From positions 248,001 to 312,000 of the forward strand of contig NZ_JAAIKB010000002.1 in NCBI RefSeq assembly GCF_011040385.1: a stretch of DNA of 64,000 nucleotides, read 5' to 3'. Positions 8,670 through 16,871 of this stretch are shown in pieces. The notes beneath the pieces were generated by a model. The model worked only from the letters and a program-made list of their open reading frames with translations, did not search any database and had not been told where the DNA came from. The translations under genes and the position numbers were made by a program. How positions within the stretch are numbered: the first letter of the stretch is position 1; the number at the start of each line of letters is the position of its first letter. This DNA is from Falsiroseomonas algicola. Lineage in GTDB: Bacteria; Pseudomonadota; Alphaproteobacteria; Acetobacterales; Acetobacteraceae.

Positions 8670-9058
8670 GCCCTCGGCAATCTCACGCCACCGACCGGCC
8701 CTGGGAGGTCGCCTGCGGCTACAGCCGGGCGGTGCGCGTGGGGCCCTATGCGGAGACGGCGCTCTGCAGCCCCTGCGCGCCGGATGGCACGGTGCTGCAC
8801 GCCGGCGATGTCTACCGCCAGACGCTCCTCTGCCTCGACATCATCCGGGAAAGCCTGGAGGCCGTGGGCATGACGATGGCCGATGTGGTGAAGACCCGCA
8901 TCTACGTCGTCGATCCCGAGCATTGGAAGGAAAGCGGCCGCGCGCATGGGGAGGTTTTCTCCACTATCCGCCCTGCGCTCGGCTGGATCTACATGAGCAG
9001 CTTCTTCGCCCCGGGGATCACGGTGGAGGTGGAGGCGACCGCCTACCGCGCCGCATGA
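8666..9058 (+). CDS. RidA/YjgF family protein
   Basis: The start is GTG 8666, overlapping the preceding stop (GTGA), and gives 130 residues. The chain shows the Rid fold: WEVACGYSRAVRVGPYAETA, GDVYRQTLLCLDIIRESLEAVG, MADVVKTRIYVVD and a C-terminal VEVEATAYRAA. Archetypal RidA deaminates reactive enamines and imines with an Arg just before the VEV strand. Here that segment reads FFAPGITVEVEA, so the Arg is absent and the protein fits one of the other Rid subfamilies, with unproven activity. A Rid protein beside an amine oxidase suggests handling of imine products. Its 3' end overlaps the convergent creatininase gene by 16 bp. Confidence 0.85.
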   Translation: MSPRQSHATDRPWEVACGYSRAVRVGPYAETALCSPCAPDGTVLHAGDVYRQTLLCLDIIRESLEAVGMTMADVVKTRIYVVDPEHWKESGRAHGEVFSTIRPALGWIYMSSFFAPGITVEVEATAYRAA

Positions 9059-9831
9059 TCCGGCGCCGCCTGGAACGCCGCGAAGACCTCCGCCACATCG
9101 GCGGTCGCGGCCTCCAGCAGCGCGTGGCCATGCTCGGCCCGGGCCAGCGACGGATCGCTGCCGATCAGCCCATCCGGGAACATCGCGCGGTGGCGCGCCG
9201 CGTCCAGATGCCGGTCGCCGCCGGCATCATGCAGCGGGTCGGCGGGCAGGGGGCGGAAGGTGGGCCAGCCTTCCGGCGCCGCCTCCGGGTGCAGCGCCAT
9301 GGCGATCGCGACCTCGGACGGCGTCGCATGGAAGCCCTCTCGGTCCCCGTACAACGCCCGCCGCAGCCCGATGAGACGCGGCCCCTCCCACCACGCCCGC
9401 AGCTTGACGGTGAGCGGCGCGGGCAGCGCGAGGCGCCCCATCGATACCTCCGCCATCACCTCCTGCACCGCGGCCTGCGCCGGCGCGATGTTCCCGCCAT
9501 GGCCGGTCAGCAACAGTACCCGGGTGAAGCCGCCCAGCGCCAGGCTGGTCATGACATCCACCAGCACGGCCATCAGCGTGGAGGGCCGCAGGCTCGCCGT
9601 CCCCGCCCGCCCCAGATGGAACTGCGCCTGGCCATAGGCCAGCACCGGCGCGCTGACGCCATCCGCCCGCGCCGCCGCGCCATCCGCCACCGCCTGCGCG
9701 CAGATCGCATCCGTCCCCAGCAGCCCCGGCGCGCCATGCTGTTCCAGGCTGCCGAGCGGGAGGATGATGCCCCGCTGGCCCGCGGCGAAGCGCGCCTCCA
9801 GCGCCGAGACGCTCATCCGGTCGAGACGCAT
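9043..9831 (-). CDS. creatininase-family amidohydrolase
   Basis: The ATG at 9831 gives 262 residues starting MRLDRMSVSALEARF; an ATG at 9816 is also possible. Metal-ligand motifs of the creatininase family are visible: LGSLEQHG (Glu, His) followed by LLGTDAI (Asp), TGHGGNIAP, and HATPSEVAIA with the late Glu. The usual HLPL between the first two is replaced by APGLL. Members open cyclic or linear amides such as creatinine or formamides. It is divergent from the FAD oxidase with only 2 bp between start codons, so at least one promoter must lie inside the neighbouring gene. Confidence 0.85.
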   Translation of the reverse strand: MRLDRMSVSALEARFAAGQRGIILPLGSLEQHGAPGLLGTDAICAQAVADGAAARADGVSAPVLAYGQAQFHLGRAGTASLRPSTLMAVLVDVMTSLALGGFTRVLLLTGHGGNIAPAQAAVQEVMAEVSMGRLALPAPLTVKLRAWWEGPRLIGLRRALYGDREGFHATPSEVAIAMALHPEAAPEGWPTFRPLPADPLHDAGGDRHLDAARHRAMFPDGLIGSDPSLARAEHGHALLEAATADVAEVFAAFQAAPDHAAR

Positions 9832-9833
9832 CC

Positions 9834-10997
9834 ATGGACTCCCTGACACGCCGAATCGCGGCACCCCCGCAGGATCGCACGGACCGCCCGCTGCGCATCG
9901 CGGTGGTCGGTGCCGGCATCCTGGGCCTGACCACCGCCTGGGCGCTGGCGCGACGCGGCCACCGGGTGACCGTCCTCGATGGCGGCCTGATCCCCAACCC
10001 CGCCAGTTCCTCCGCCGATGAGGGGCGCATCATCCGTCACGCCTACGGCACCATGGAAGGCTACGCCGCCATGATGCCGGCCGCCTTCGCCGCCTGGCGG
10101 GCGATCTTCGCGGAGACCGGCCAGGACCGCCTGGTGCCGACGCGGGCCATCTATGCGCTGCGGGAGGAGACGCCCTGGCAGGGCGCCGTCGCCCGCACCC
10201 AGGCCTGCCACGGCCTGCCCTTCACGGAACTCGACCCCGCCTCCATCCCCGTCCTCAACCCCGATGGCGTCATCCGCGCCATGGAAGTGGGGGGATCGGG
10301 GATGCTGCTGGCCGCCCCCATCCTGATGGATCTGGTGCGGCTGCTGCCCCGCCTCGGCGCCGACCTCCGCTCCCACACCCATGTCGCCGCCTGCCCCGAA
10401 GGCGGTCCGGTGCTGGCGGATGGCACGCGCGTCGCCGCCGACGCCACGATCGTCGCCGCCGGCGCTGGCGTGCTGACCCTGCTGCCGGAGGCCGCGCGGC
10501 GCTTCGGGCTGCGGGCGTCTCTGCAAACCGTGGCCTATCTGGGACCGCCGCCAGGGTTGTGGGAGGAGGCGCCGATGCTGCTCTGCCGGCTGCCTGGGCA
10601 CCCGACCGGCGGCGTCTATGTGCTGCCGCCTCGGGCGGGCACGCGGCTCAAGATCGGGGATTACGACACCTCCCTCACCGTCGATCCCACCGCACCGCGC
10701 GATCCGCCCCGGGCCTCGCGCGTCGCCGCGCTGCTGGATGCCGGCGCCCGCGCCATCGCGGGCTTCGACCGCTACCGCCTGATCGCGGCGCGCCACTGCC
10801 TCTACACCATGGCGCCGGGGGACCGTTTCGTGCTGCGCCCCGTCGCCCCCGGCGTGACGCTCGCCAGCGCCTGTTCCGGCCATGGCTTCAAGCTGGCGCC
10901 GCTGATGGCGTTGGGCCTCGCGGCGGCGGTGGAGGGACACGTGACGCGCGAGGAACTCGCGCTCTGGGCTGGCGGCCACGCCGCTTCCGACGGATGA
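9834..10997 (+). CDS. DAO-type FAD-dependent oxidoreductase
   Basis: The 387-residue protein has the FAD-binding start RIAVVGAGILGLTTAWALARRGHRVTV at about 21-47, then SSSADEGRIIRHAYG, a DAO family cofactor and substrate region, and a C-terminal GVTLASACSGHGFKLAPLMALGLA. Family members (sarcosine or N-methyl-amino-acid oxidases, D-amino-acid oxidases) oxidise a C-N bond with O2 or an acceptor. It precedes the 2OG oxygenase by 22 bp on the same strand, so it is likely in the same operon and acts on the same imported compound. The N-terminal 20 residues may not be translated. Confidence 0.9.
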   Translation: MDSLTRRIAAPPQDRTDRPLRIAVVGAGILGLTTAWALARRGHRVTVLDGGLIPNPASSSADEGRIIRHAYGTMEGYAAMMPAAFAAWRAIFAETGQDRLVPTRAIYALREETPWQGAVARTQACHGLPFTELDPASIPVLNPDGVIRAMEVGGSGMLLAAPILMDLVRLLPRLGADLRSHTHVAACPEGGPVLADGTRVAADATIVAAGAGVLTLLPEAARRFGLRASLQTVAYLGPPPGLWEEAPMLLCRLPGHPTGGVYVLPPRAGTRLKIGDYDTSLTVDPTAPRDPPRASRVAALLDAGARAIAGFDRYRLIAARHCLYTMAPGDRFVLRPVAPGVTLASACSGHGFKLAPLMALGLAAAVEGHVTREELALWAGGHAASDG

Positions 10998-11019
10998 TGC
11001 GCCGCAGAGGAGAGTCACC

Positions 11020-12003
11020 ATGTCCTATGCGACCGCGAAGCCGATCGCCGTCAGCGAGATCCCCGTCATCGACATCGCCGGCCTGGTGGCGGGCGACCCC
11101 GCAGCCAGCGCCGCCGCTGGCCGCGCCATGCGGGAGGCCAGCGAGCGCATCGGCTTCTTCTACGTCGCCAACCACGGCATTCCCCAGGCGCTGATCGACA
11201 GCGTCTTCGCCCGCGCACGGGACTTCTTCGCCCTGCCGGAGGAGGCGAAGGCCGCGGTGAAGGTGAACAAGCGCCACCGCGGCTGGATCGGCCATGGCGG
11301 CGCGAAGATGTATACGGGCGCCAAGGTCGATCTGAAGGAAAGCTTCGTCTTCGGCCTCGAATTGCCGGAGGATGATCCGGAGGTCGCCGCCGGCACGCCG
11401 CTGATGGGCCCGAACCAGTGGCCCGAAGCGCTGCCCGCGCTGCGCGACACCGTCTATCCCTATTACGAGGCGGTGCTCGGGCTCGGCCAATCCGTGCTGC
11501 GCGGGCTCGCCTTGAGCCTCGGCCGCGATGCCGGCTTCTTCGCGGAACGCTTCGCCCGTCCCTTGGCGCGCGGATCGCTCATCTGGTACCCGCCGCAGCC
11601 GCCCGACCTCGGCCAGGACCAGTTCGGCGTCGCGCCCCACACGGATTACGGCGGGCTGACCTTCCTCTACCAGGACAATACCGGCGGGCTGCAGGTGCTG
11701 AACGCCGCGGGCGAATGGGTCATGGCGCATCCCATCGAGGGCACCTTCGTCGTCAATATCGGCGACCTCATGCATCGCTGGACGAATGACCGCTTCCATT
11801 CCAACCCGCATCGCGTGGTGAACACCTCCGGCCGCGCGCGCCAGAGCCTCGCCGTCTTCTACGATCCCGGCTTCCACACCGTGGTCGATCCGCGCGACCT
11901 GCTGGACGATCCCACGCAGGCGAAGCACGCGCCCGTGGCCTGCGGGGAATGGGTGGTGGGCCGCTTCGACAAGGCCTTCCGCTACCGGGCGCCGACGGGC
12001 TGA
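11020..12003 (+). CDS. 2-oxoglutarate/Fe(II) oxygenase, isopenicillin-N-synthase-like
   Basis: The 327 residues contain the DIOX_N opening (IPVIDIAGLVAGDP, GFFYVANHGIPQALID) and the double-stranded beta-helix core. The iron triad is visible as APHTDYGG (His207, Asp209) and NPHRVV (His264). RARQSLAVFY supplies the probable 2-oxoglutarate Arg and Ser. The family couples decarboxylation of 2-oxoglutarate to hydroxylation or related oxidations in the cytoplasm. A good RBS (GAGGAG) precedes the ATG. The next gene, 8 bp later, is an HD-domain protein, and the pair resembles PhnY/PhnZ and TmpA/TmpB, although PhnY itself belongs to the phytanoyl-CoA-hydroxylase branch. Substrate unknown. Confidence 0.9.
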   Translation: MSYATAKPIAVSEIPVIDIAGLVAGDPAASAAAGRAMREASERIGFFYVANHGIPQALIDSVFARARDFFALPEEAKAAVKVNKRHRGWIGHGGAKMYTGAKVDLKESFVFGLELPEDDPEVAAGTPLMGPNQWPEALPALRDTVYPYYEAVLGLGQSVLRGLALSLGRDAGFFAERFARPLARGSLIWYPPQPPDLGQDQFGVAPHTDYGGLTFLYQDNTGGLQVLNAAGEWVMAHPIEGTFVVNIGDLMHRWTNDRFHSNPHRVVNTSGRARQSLAVFYDPGFHTVVDPRDLLDDPTQAKHAPVACGEWVVGRFDKAFRYRAPTG

Positions 12004-12011
12004 CCCTGGCG

Positions 12012-12623
12012 ATGGCGGCGGACCGTTCCCCCCTGCTTCAGCCGGATTGGCGCTATGTCGAGGCCCCGAGCCTCGATGCCTTCCAGCGCGCCGATTGGGA
12101 CCTGCTGGCTCGCCAGCGCCGGGTCTTCGATGCCGGGCAGCAGGCCGCCCATGCGCTGCGCCTGCTGGAATCGACCGCCGCCGATCCCGGCTTCGGCTAC
12201 CAGGTGAACAACTACCGTCACAGCCTGCAGGCCGCGACGGCGGCGCTGCAGGATGGGCGGGACGAGGAATACGTCGTCGTCACCCTCTTCCACGATGTCG
12301 GCTTCACCATCTGCCCGACCAGCCACGGCGCCTTCGCCGCCGCCATGCTGGCGCCCTATGTCAGCGAGGCCAGCCGCTGGATCCTGGAACGCCACCAGAT
12401 CTTCCAGGCCCATCACTGCCACGACCATCCGGATGAGGCGGTGGACCCGGATGCCCGCGAACGCTGGCGCGGCCACCAACACTTCGCCGCCACGGCGGAG
12501 TTCGTGGAGCGCTACGACATCACCACCATCGCCGCCGGCCTGCCGGAGGCGCCGCTCTCCGTCTTCGCCCCCATGGTCGCGCGCATCCTGGCGCGCCCGC
12601 CACGGCGCCTGCACCTGCCGTGA
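12012..12623 (+). CDS. HD-domain protein, PhnZ/TmpB-like candidate diiron oxygenase
   Basis: ATG 12012 gives 203 residues. The chain shows an HD ligand series: NNYRHSLQAAT (His70), TLFHDVGF (His94, Asp95), PTSHGAFAA (His105), ERHQIFQAHHC (His128) and FVERYDI (Asp169). The order H...HD...H...H...D matches the mixed-valent diiron HD oxygenases PhnZ and TmpB, which cleave a hydroxylated C-P bond after a 2OG enzyme hydroxylates it. The RYD element near the last ligand also recalls PhnZ. Ordinary HD phosphohydrolases remain possible. Its stop overlaps the GTG of the following permease. The upstream 2OG oxygenase is 8 bp away. Confidence 0.75.
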   Translation: MAADRSPLLQPDWRYVEAPSLDAFQRADWDLLARQRRVFDAGQQAAHALRLLESTAADPGFGYQVNNYRHSLQAATAALQDGRDEEYVVVTLFHDVGFTICPTSHGAFAAAMLAPYVSEASRWILERHQIFQAHHCHDHPDEAVDPDARERWRGHQHFAATAEFVERYDITTIAAGLPEAPLSVFAPMVARILARPPRRLHLP

Positions 12624-13432
12624 GGCCGCCGCCCGCCGCGGCGCGATGGCAGGGCCGCCGCCGCGCCCTGCTCGACCTCGCCCAATTCGCGCTCTTTGCC
12701 GGGGCGCTGGTCTGGCTGGTCGTCTCCGGCGCGGCGGGCATGGGCTACAACTGGCAATGGCAGCGCGTGCCGCGATACCTGTTCCAGGTCTTCGAGGGCG
12801 AGTTCTTCCCCGGCCCCCTGCTGATGGGCCTGGTCGTCACGCTGGAGATCAGCGCCATCGCGCTGCTGCTGACCATCATCATCGGCCTCGGCGCCGCGAT
12901 CCTGCGGCTCTCGGGCTCCATCGCCGGGCGCTGGATCGTGCTCGCCTATGTCGAGGCCATCCGCAACACGCCGCTGCTGGTGCAGCTCTACATCGTCTAT
13001 TTCATCCTGGCCCCGATCCTCGGCATGGACCGCTTCTGGGCCGGCGTGCTGGCGCTGGCGATCTTCGAAGGCGCCTTCGCCGCCGAGATCTTTCGGGGTG
13101 GGATCCAGGCCGTGCGCCTCGGGCAATGGGAAGCCGCATGGACGCTGGGTCTTTCCCGCGCCCAGGCCTATCGCCTGGTGGTGCTGCCCCAGGCCTTGCG
13201 CGTGATCCTGCCGCCGCTCGCCGGGCTCGGCGTGTCGCTGATCAAGCACTCCGCCATCGTCAGCGTCATCGCCATCTTCGACCTGACCAATGAAGGCCGG
13301 AACGTCATCAGCGACACCTTCATGACCTTCGAGATCTGGTTGACCGTCGCCGCGCTCTATCTATGCGTCACGGTCACGCTGTCGCTCGCCGTGCAGGGGC
13401 TGGAACGCCGGCTGCGCGGCACCGCCGCCTGA
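12620..13432 (+). CDS. polar amino-acid ABC transporter permease
   Basis: The start is GTG 12620, overlapping the HD gene stop (GTGA), giving 270 residues. Membrane segments include LLDLAQFALFAGALVWLVV and MGLVVTLEISAIALLLTIII. The PAAT motifs are YVEAIRNTPLLVQLYIVYF, the EAA loop EIFRGGIQAVRLGQWEAAWTLG and PQALRVILPPLAG. It forms half of an inner-membrane channel with the permease at 14302, served by the binding protein between them. Translational coupling to the HD gene ties the transporter to the oxygenase pair. No ATPase gene is present. Confidence 0.92.
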   Translation: MRPPPAAARWQGRRRALLDLAQFALFAGALVWLVVSGAAGMGYNWQWQRVPRYLFQVFEGEFFPGPLLMGLVVTLEISAIALLLTIIIGLGAAILRLSGSIAGRWIVLAYVEAIRNTPLLVQLYIVYFILAPILGMDRFWAGVLALAIFEGAFAAEIFRGGIQAVRLGQWEAAWTLGLSRAQAYRLVVLPQALRVILPPLAGLGVSLIKHSAIVSVIAIFDLTNEGRNVISDTFMTFEIWLTVAALYLCVTVTLSLAVQGLERRLRGTAA

Positions 13433-13456
13433 ACGACACCAAGAAGGAGAGAGACG

Positions 13457-14302
13457 ATGGGTTGGATCACGAGACGCTTCCTGGCCCCCGCCGCCGCGGC
13501 CGGCGCCGCGGTGTCCATCACCGGCACGGCGCAGGCACAGGGCGCCGATGCCCGCGCCGCGCTGGCCGCGTCCTCGGTGATCGAGGAGATCAAGCGCCGC
13601 AACACGCTGCGCGTCGGCATGTCCACCTTCGTGCCCTGGGCCTTCCGCAACCGCGCGGGGGAGCTCATCGGCTACGAGATCGACGTCGCGACGCGCCTGG
13701 CGCAGGATATGGGCGTGCGGCCGGAATTCGTCCCCACCGCCTGGGACGGCATCGTCCCCGCGCTGCTGGCCGGGCGCTTCGACATGATCATTGGCGGCAT
13801 GACGGTGACGGCGGCGCGCAACCTCTCCGCCAACTTCACCAATTCCTACTCCGCCTCCGGCGTGGACCTCGCCGCCAGCAAGCGCCTGGCGGAGGGCATG
13901 GTCACGATGGAGGCCTGGAACCGCCCCAACGTCACCATCAGCGGCCGCCGCGGCACCTCGGCGCTGGCCGCCGCGCAGCGCCTCTTCCCCCGCGCGACTT
14001 TCCGGCAGTTCGACGACGATGCGCAATCCATCCTGGAAGTCGTGAACGGCCGCGCCCATGGCATGGTCGGCTCCATGCCCCGCCCGCGCTTCGCGGTGCT
14101 GGAGAATGAGGCCGCGTTGTTCAGCCCCTTCCCGCAGCCGCTCGCCCGCCAGATCGACAGCATGGCGGTGCGCAAGGGCGACCCGGATGCGCTGAACTTC
14201 CTCAACAACTGGATCGCGTCGCGCCAGCTCGACGGCTTCCTGGAGGAACGCCAGGCCTACTGGTTCCAGAACCGCGAATGGCGGGACCAGGTCCCGGGCT
14301 AA
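13457..14302 (+). CDS. amino-acid ABC transporter periplasmic binding protein (SBP_bac_3)
   Basis: The 281-residue precursor has a signal peptide ending near GTAQAQ at residue 28. Family-3 motifs follow: EEIKRRNTLRVGMSTFVPWAF, LIGYEIDVATRLAQDMGV, AWDGIVPALLAGRFDMIIGG and VTISGRRGTSALAAAQRLF. It delivers a polar ligand to the flanking permeases. An AAGAAGGAGA Shine-Dalgarno sits just upstream. The stop overlaps the next ATG (TAATG). It is a distant paralog of the protein at 7869 and probably has a related ligand. Confidence 0.92.
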   Translation: MGWITRRFLAPAAAAGAAVSITGTAQAQGADARAALAASSVIEEIKRRNTLRVGMSTFVPWAFRNRAGELIGYEIDVATRLAQDMGVRPEFVPTAWDGIVPALLAGRFDMIIGGMTVTAARNLSANFTNSYSASGVDLAASKRLAEGMVTMEAWNRPNVTISGRRGTSALAAAQRLFPRATFRQFDDDAQSILEVVNGRAHGMVGSMPRPRFAVLENEAALFSPFPQPLARQIDSMAVRKGDPDALNFLNNWIASRQLDGFLEERQAYWFQNREWRDQVPG

Positions 14303-15204
14303 TGAACCGTCCAGGAGGTCCTTTCGCGCGGGGCACCCCGCGCTTCGGCCTGCTGGACGCTGCCCTGCTGGCGATCGTCGTCGGCGCGCTGGGCTTCCTC
14401 GCCTGGCGCGCCGGCGCGGCGCTGGACTATCGCTGGAACTTCGGCCCCGTGCTGGGCTTCGTGGCGCGGCAGGATGCCTCCGGCGCCTGGGTCGCGAACC
14501 TGCTGCTGCAGGGCGTGATGACGACGCTCCGCGTCTCCTTCTGGGCGGCGATCGTCGCCGCCGTGGTCGGCACGCTGATGGGCATCGCGCGCAGCGCGAC
14601 GGCGCTGCTGCCGCGCCTCATCGCCGGCGCCTATGTCGAGACCATCCGCAACATCCCGCCCCTGGTCTTCATCTTCGTCTTCTACTTCTTCGTCACCGCG
14701 CAGATTGTCCCCGCGCTCGGCATCGAGGACTGGATCCGGCGGCAGGACGCGGAGACGCTGCGCCTGATTGGCTGGTTCTTCGGCCCGCCCCAGCAGGCGG
14801 CCGGTGTCATCGCCGCCATCCTCTGCCTCGGCCTTTTCGAGGGCGCCTATGTCGCGGAGATCGTGCGCGCCGGCATCCAGTCCCTGCCGCGCGGGCAGTG
14901 GGAGGCCGGGCAGGCGCTCGGCCTCTCGCGCCTCCGGCTGTTCCGCCTGGTGATCCTGCCCCAGGCCGTGGCGCGCGTGGTGCCGCCGCTGGCGGGGCAG
15001 GGGATCAGCCTGGTGAAGGACAGCTCCATCATCTCCCTCGTCTCCATCCAGGATCTGAGCTTCCTGGGCGCCGAGGTCGCCGCCACGACGAACCGGGTCT
15101 TCGAGACCTGGCTCATCGTCGCGCTCTTCTACTTCATCATCTGCGCCCTGCTCTCCGCCGCCGCCGCGCGGCTGGAACGGCGCTTCGCCCAGAGGACCAC
15201 ATGA
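14302..15204 (+). CDS. polar amino-acid ABC transporter permease, second subunit
   Basis: ATG 14302 overlaps the preceding stop and gives 300 residues. PAAT permease features: WVANLLLQGVMTTLRVSFWA, YVETIRNIPPLVFIFVFYFF, the EAA loop EIVRAGIQSLPRGQWEAGQALG, PQAVARVVPPLAGQGISLV. An insertion of about 40 residues with EDWIRRQDAETLRLIGWFFG lies between membrane segments, as in the longer permease of GltJ/GltK-type pairs. It pairs with the permease at 12620. The following AhpD-like gene overlaps its stop. Confidence 0.92.
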   Translation: MNRPGGPFARGTPRFGLLDAALLAIVVGALGFLAWRAGAALDYRWNFGPVLGFVARQDASGAWVANLLLQGVMTTLRVSFWAAIVAAVVGTLMGIARSATALLPRLIAGAYVETIRNIPPLVFIFVFYFFVTAQIVPALGIEDWIRRQDAETLRLIGWFFGPPQQAAGVIAAILCLGLFEGAYVAEIVRAGIQSLPRGQWEAGQALGLSRLRLFRLVILPQAVARVVPPLAGQGISLVKDSSIISLVSIQDLSFLGAEVAATTNRVFETWLIVALFYFIICALLSAAAARLERRFAQRTT

Positions 15205-15824
15205 CCGACGAGACCAACCCCGCCTGGATCCGCCTGGTGCCCTACGACGAAAGCGAGGGCTACCTGCGGACGCTCTATGACCGCGTGAAGGGCCCGGGCG
15301 GCAAGATCGACAACGTGATGCGCGCCCACAGCCTGCGGCCGCACACGATGGAAGGGCACAGCGCGCTCTACAAATCCGTCCTGCACCACACCGGCAATTC
15401 CATGCCCGTCTGGTTCCTGGAATGCCTGGCCGTCTACACCAGCCTGTCGAACCGCTGCGACTATTCCGTGGCGCACCACTTCGCCGGCCTGTCGCGGCTG
15501 CTGAAGGACGAGGCCCGCGCCGGTGCCATCTACAAGGCCTTCGCCGCGGCCCAGCCGGAACGCGTCTTCGACGGCAAGGAACTCGCCCTGCTGCGCTACG
15601 TCCGCAAGCTGACGCTCGACCCGCAGGGCATGGTGGAGGCCGACATCGCCGCGTTGCGGGAGGCGGGCGCCAATGACGGGGAGATCCTGGAGGCCAACCA
15701 GGTCTGCGCCTACTTCAACTACTCCAACCGCCTGCTGAACGGCCTCGGCGTCACGACGGCCGGGGACATCCTCGGCACCTCGCCGCCCAACACCGATTCA
15801 CTCGACGATTGGGAACACCACTGA
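15201..15824 (+). CDS. carboxymuconolactone decarboxylase/AhpD-like protein
   Basis: ATG 15201 overlaps the permease stop and gives 207 residues. The core helix reads PVWFLECLAVYTSLSNRCDY followed by SVAHHFAG near residue 80. The AhpD redox motif is normally Glu...Cys-x-x-Cys...His; here the Cys of NRC is followed three residues later by Ser, so only one cysteine of the pair remains along with the His pair. The family includes peroxidase partners, decarboxylases and uncharacterised peroxidase-related enzymes. Placement at the end of the transport/oxygenase operon suggests a role in the same pathway. Its stop is followed by a 12-bp hairpin repeat. Confidence 0.8.
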   Translation: MTDETNPAWIRLVPYDESEGYLRTLYDRVKGPGGKIDNVMRAHSLRPHTMEGHSALYKSVLHHTGNSMPVWFLECLAVYTSLSNRCDYSVAHHFAGLSRLLKDEARAGAIYKAFAAAQPERVFDGKELALLRYVRKLTLDPQGMVEADIAALREAGANDGEILEANQVCAYFNYSNRLLNGLGVTTAGDILGTSPPNTDSLDDWEHH

Positions 15825-15833
15825 CGCTTGAAG

Positions 15834-15871
15834 CCCTCTCCCCCCGACGGGGGGAGAGGGTTGGGTGAGGG
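15834..15871. repeat. intergenic hairpin repeat, copy 2 (type B)
   Basis: Perfect 12-bp inverted repeat (CCCTCTCCCCCC / GGGGGGAGAGGG) around GAC, followed by TTGGGTGAGGG. It lies between the convergent AhpD-like and Bug genes. The stem and tail match the copy at 36579-36612. Confidence 0.8.
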
Positions 15872-15891
15872 GGGGCCACCCGCCCTGTTCC

Positions 15892-16854
15892 TCACTCCGC
15901 GCTGATGCGCGCCCGCGTCGCGACCTCCCGCCACTGCGGCACTTCCACCCGCATCCGCTCCGCCAGCCGCGCGGGCCCGTCCAGCAGCAGCTTGGCGCCG
16001 CTTTCCTCCATGCGCGTGGCCAGGATGTTGCCCCGCGCCAGCGGCGCCATCTCCGCGACCAGCCGGTCCACGACGGCCGGCGGCGTGCCGCGCGGCCCGA
16101 ACATCGCGTACCAGATGAAGAGGTCGAAGCCTGGCACCACCTCCGACAGGCTCGGCACGTTCGGTAGCGCGGCGCTGCGTTCCCCGCTGGTGATGCCGAG
16201 CGCGCGCAGCCGCCCGTCCCGCAGATGCGGCAGCGCATCGATCGTGCCCGCCACCACCAGATCCGTGTCGCCGGACAGCAGCGCCGTCGTCGCCTGCGCC
16301 GCGCCGCGATAGGGCACGTGCAGCAGTTCGATCCCCGCCCGGGTGGCAAACAGCGCGCCGCCCATATGCGTGGTCGATCCGACGCCGGAGGTGCCATAGG
16401 TGATGCCATCCGGCCGCGCCTTCGCGCGCGCGACCAGGTCCGCCAAGTCCCGGATCGGATGGTCCGGCCGCGTCATGATCACCATCGGCGCGTCGCTGAT
16501 CACCGTGATCGGGACCAGGTCGCCCAGCGGGTCGTAGCCCGGATTCCGCATCAGCGCCGGCGCGATGGCGACACCGGAGGTCGAGACCAGCAGCGTGTGC
16601 GGATCGTTCGTCGCCACCACCTCCCGCGCCCCGATCGAGCCGCCCGCGCCAGGCCGCGTCTCCACCAGCACGGTCTGGCCCAGCGCGCGGCCGAGGTGGT
16701 CCGCCAGGAAGCGCGCCGGCACCTCCACCGGGCCGCCGGGGGCGAAGGGCACGATGAAGCGGATGGTCCGGCTGGGCCAGGGCGCCTGCGCCAGGGCAGG
16801 CAAGGGCAGGGTGGCGGCGGCAGCCACCAAGGCTCGGCGGGTCATGCGCATCAT
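15892..16854 (-). CDS. Bug/TctC-family solute-binding protein
   Basis: The 320-residue precursor starts at ATG 16854 (MMRMTRRALVAAAATLPLPA) with a cleavable signal ending near ALA-QA. Bug motifs follow: WPSRTIRFIVPFAPGGPVEV, VLVETRPGAGGSIGA, GITYGTSGVGSTTHMGG and LLHVPYRGAAQA. It is a periplasmic receptor with unknown ligand. It is divergent from the nitronate monooxygenase/CaiB operon across 79 bp that contains a perfect GGTTGA-N5-TCAACC palindrome, and it may deliver that operon's substrate. Confidence 0.92.
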   Translation of the reverse strand: MMRMTRRALVAAAATLPLPALAQAPWPSRTIRFIVPFAPGGPVEVPARFLADHLGRALGQTVLVETRPGAGGSIGAREVVATNDPHTLLVSTSGVAIAPALMRNPGYDPLGDLVPITVISDAPMVIMTRPDHPIRDLADLVARAKARPDGITYGTSGVGSTTHMGGALFATRAGIELLHVPYRGAAQATTALLSGDTDLVVAGTIDALPHLRDGRLRALGITSGERSAALPNVPSLSEVVPGFDLFIWYAMFGPRGTPPAVVDRLVAEMAPLARGNILATRMEESGAKLLLDGPARLAERMRVEVPQWREVATRARISAE

Positions 16855-16871
16855 TGGCGTTCCTCCCTGAC

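Noticed and set aside
12012-12623. Naming the HD gene phnZ
   Set aside because: The ligand pattern fits, but the partner oxygenase is not of the PhnY branch and nothing ties this operon to phosphonates, so the symbol would overstate the evidence.
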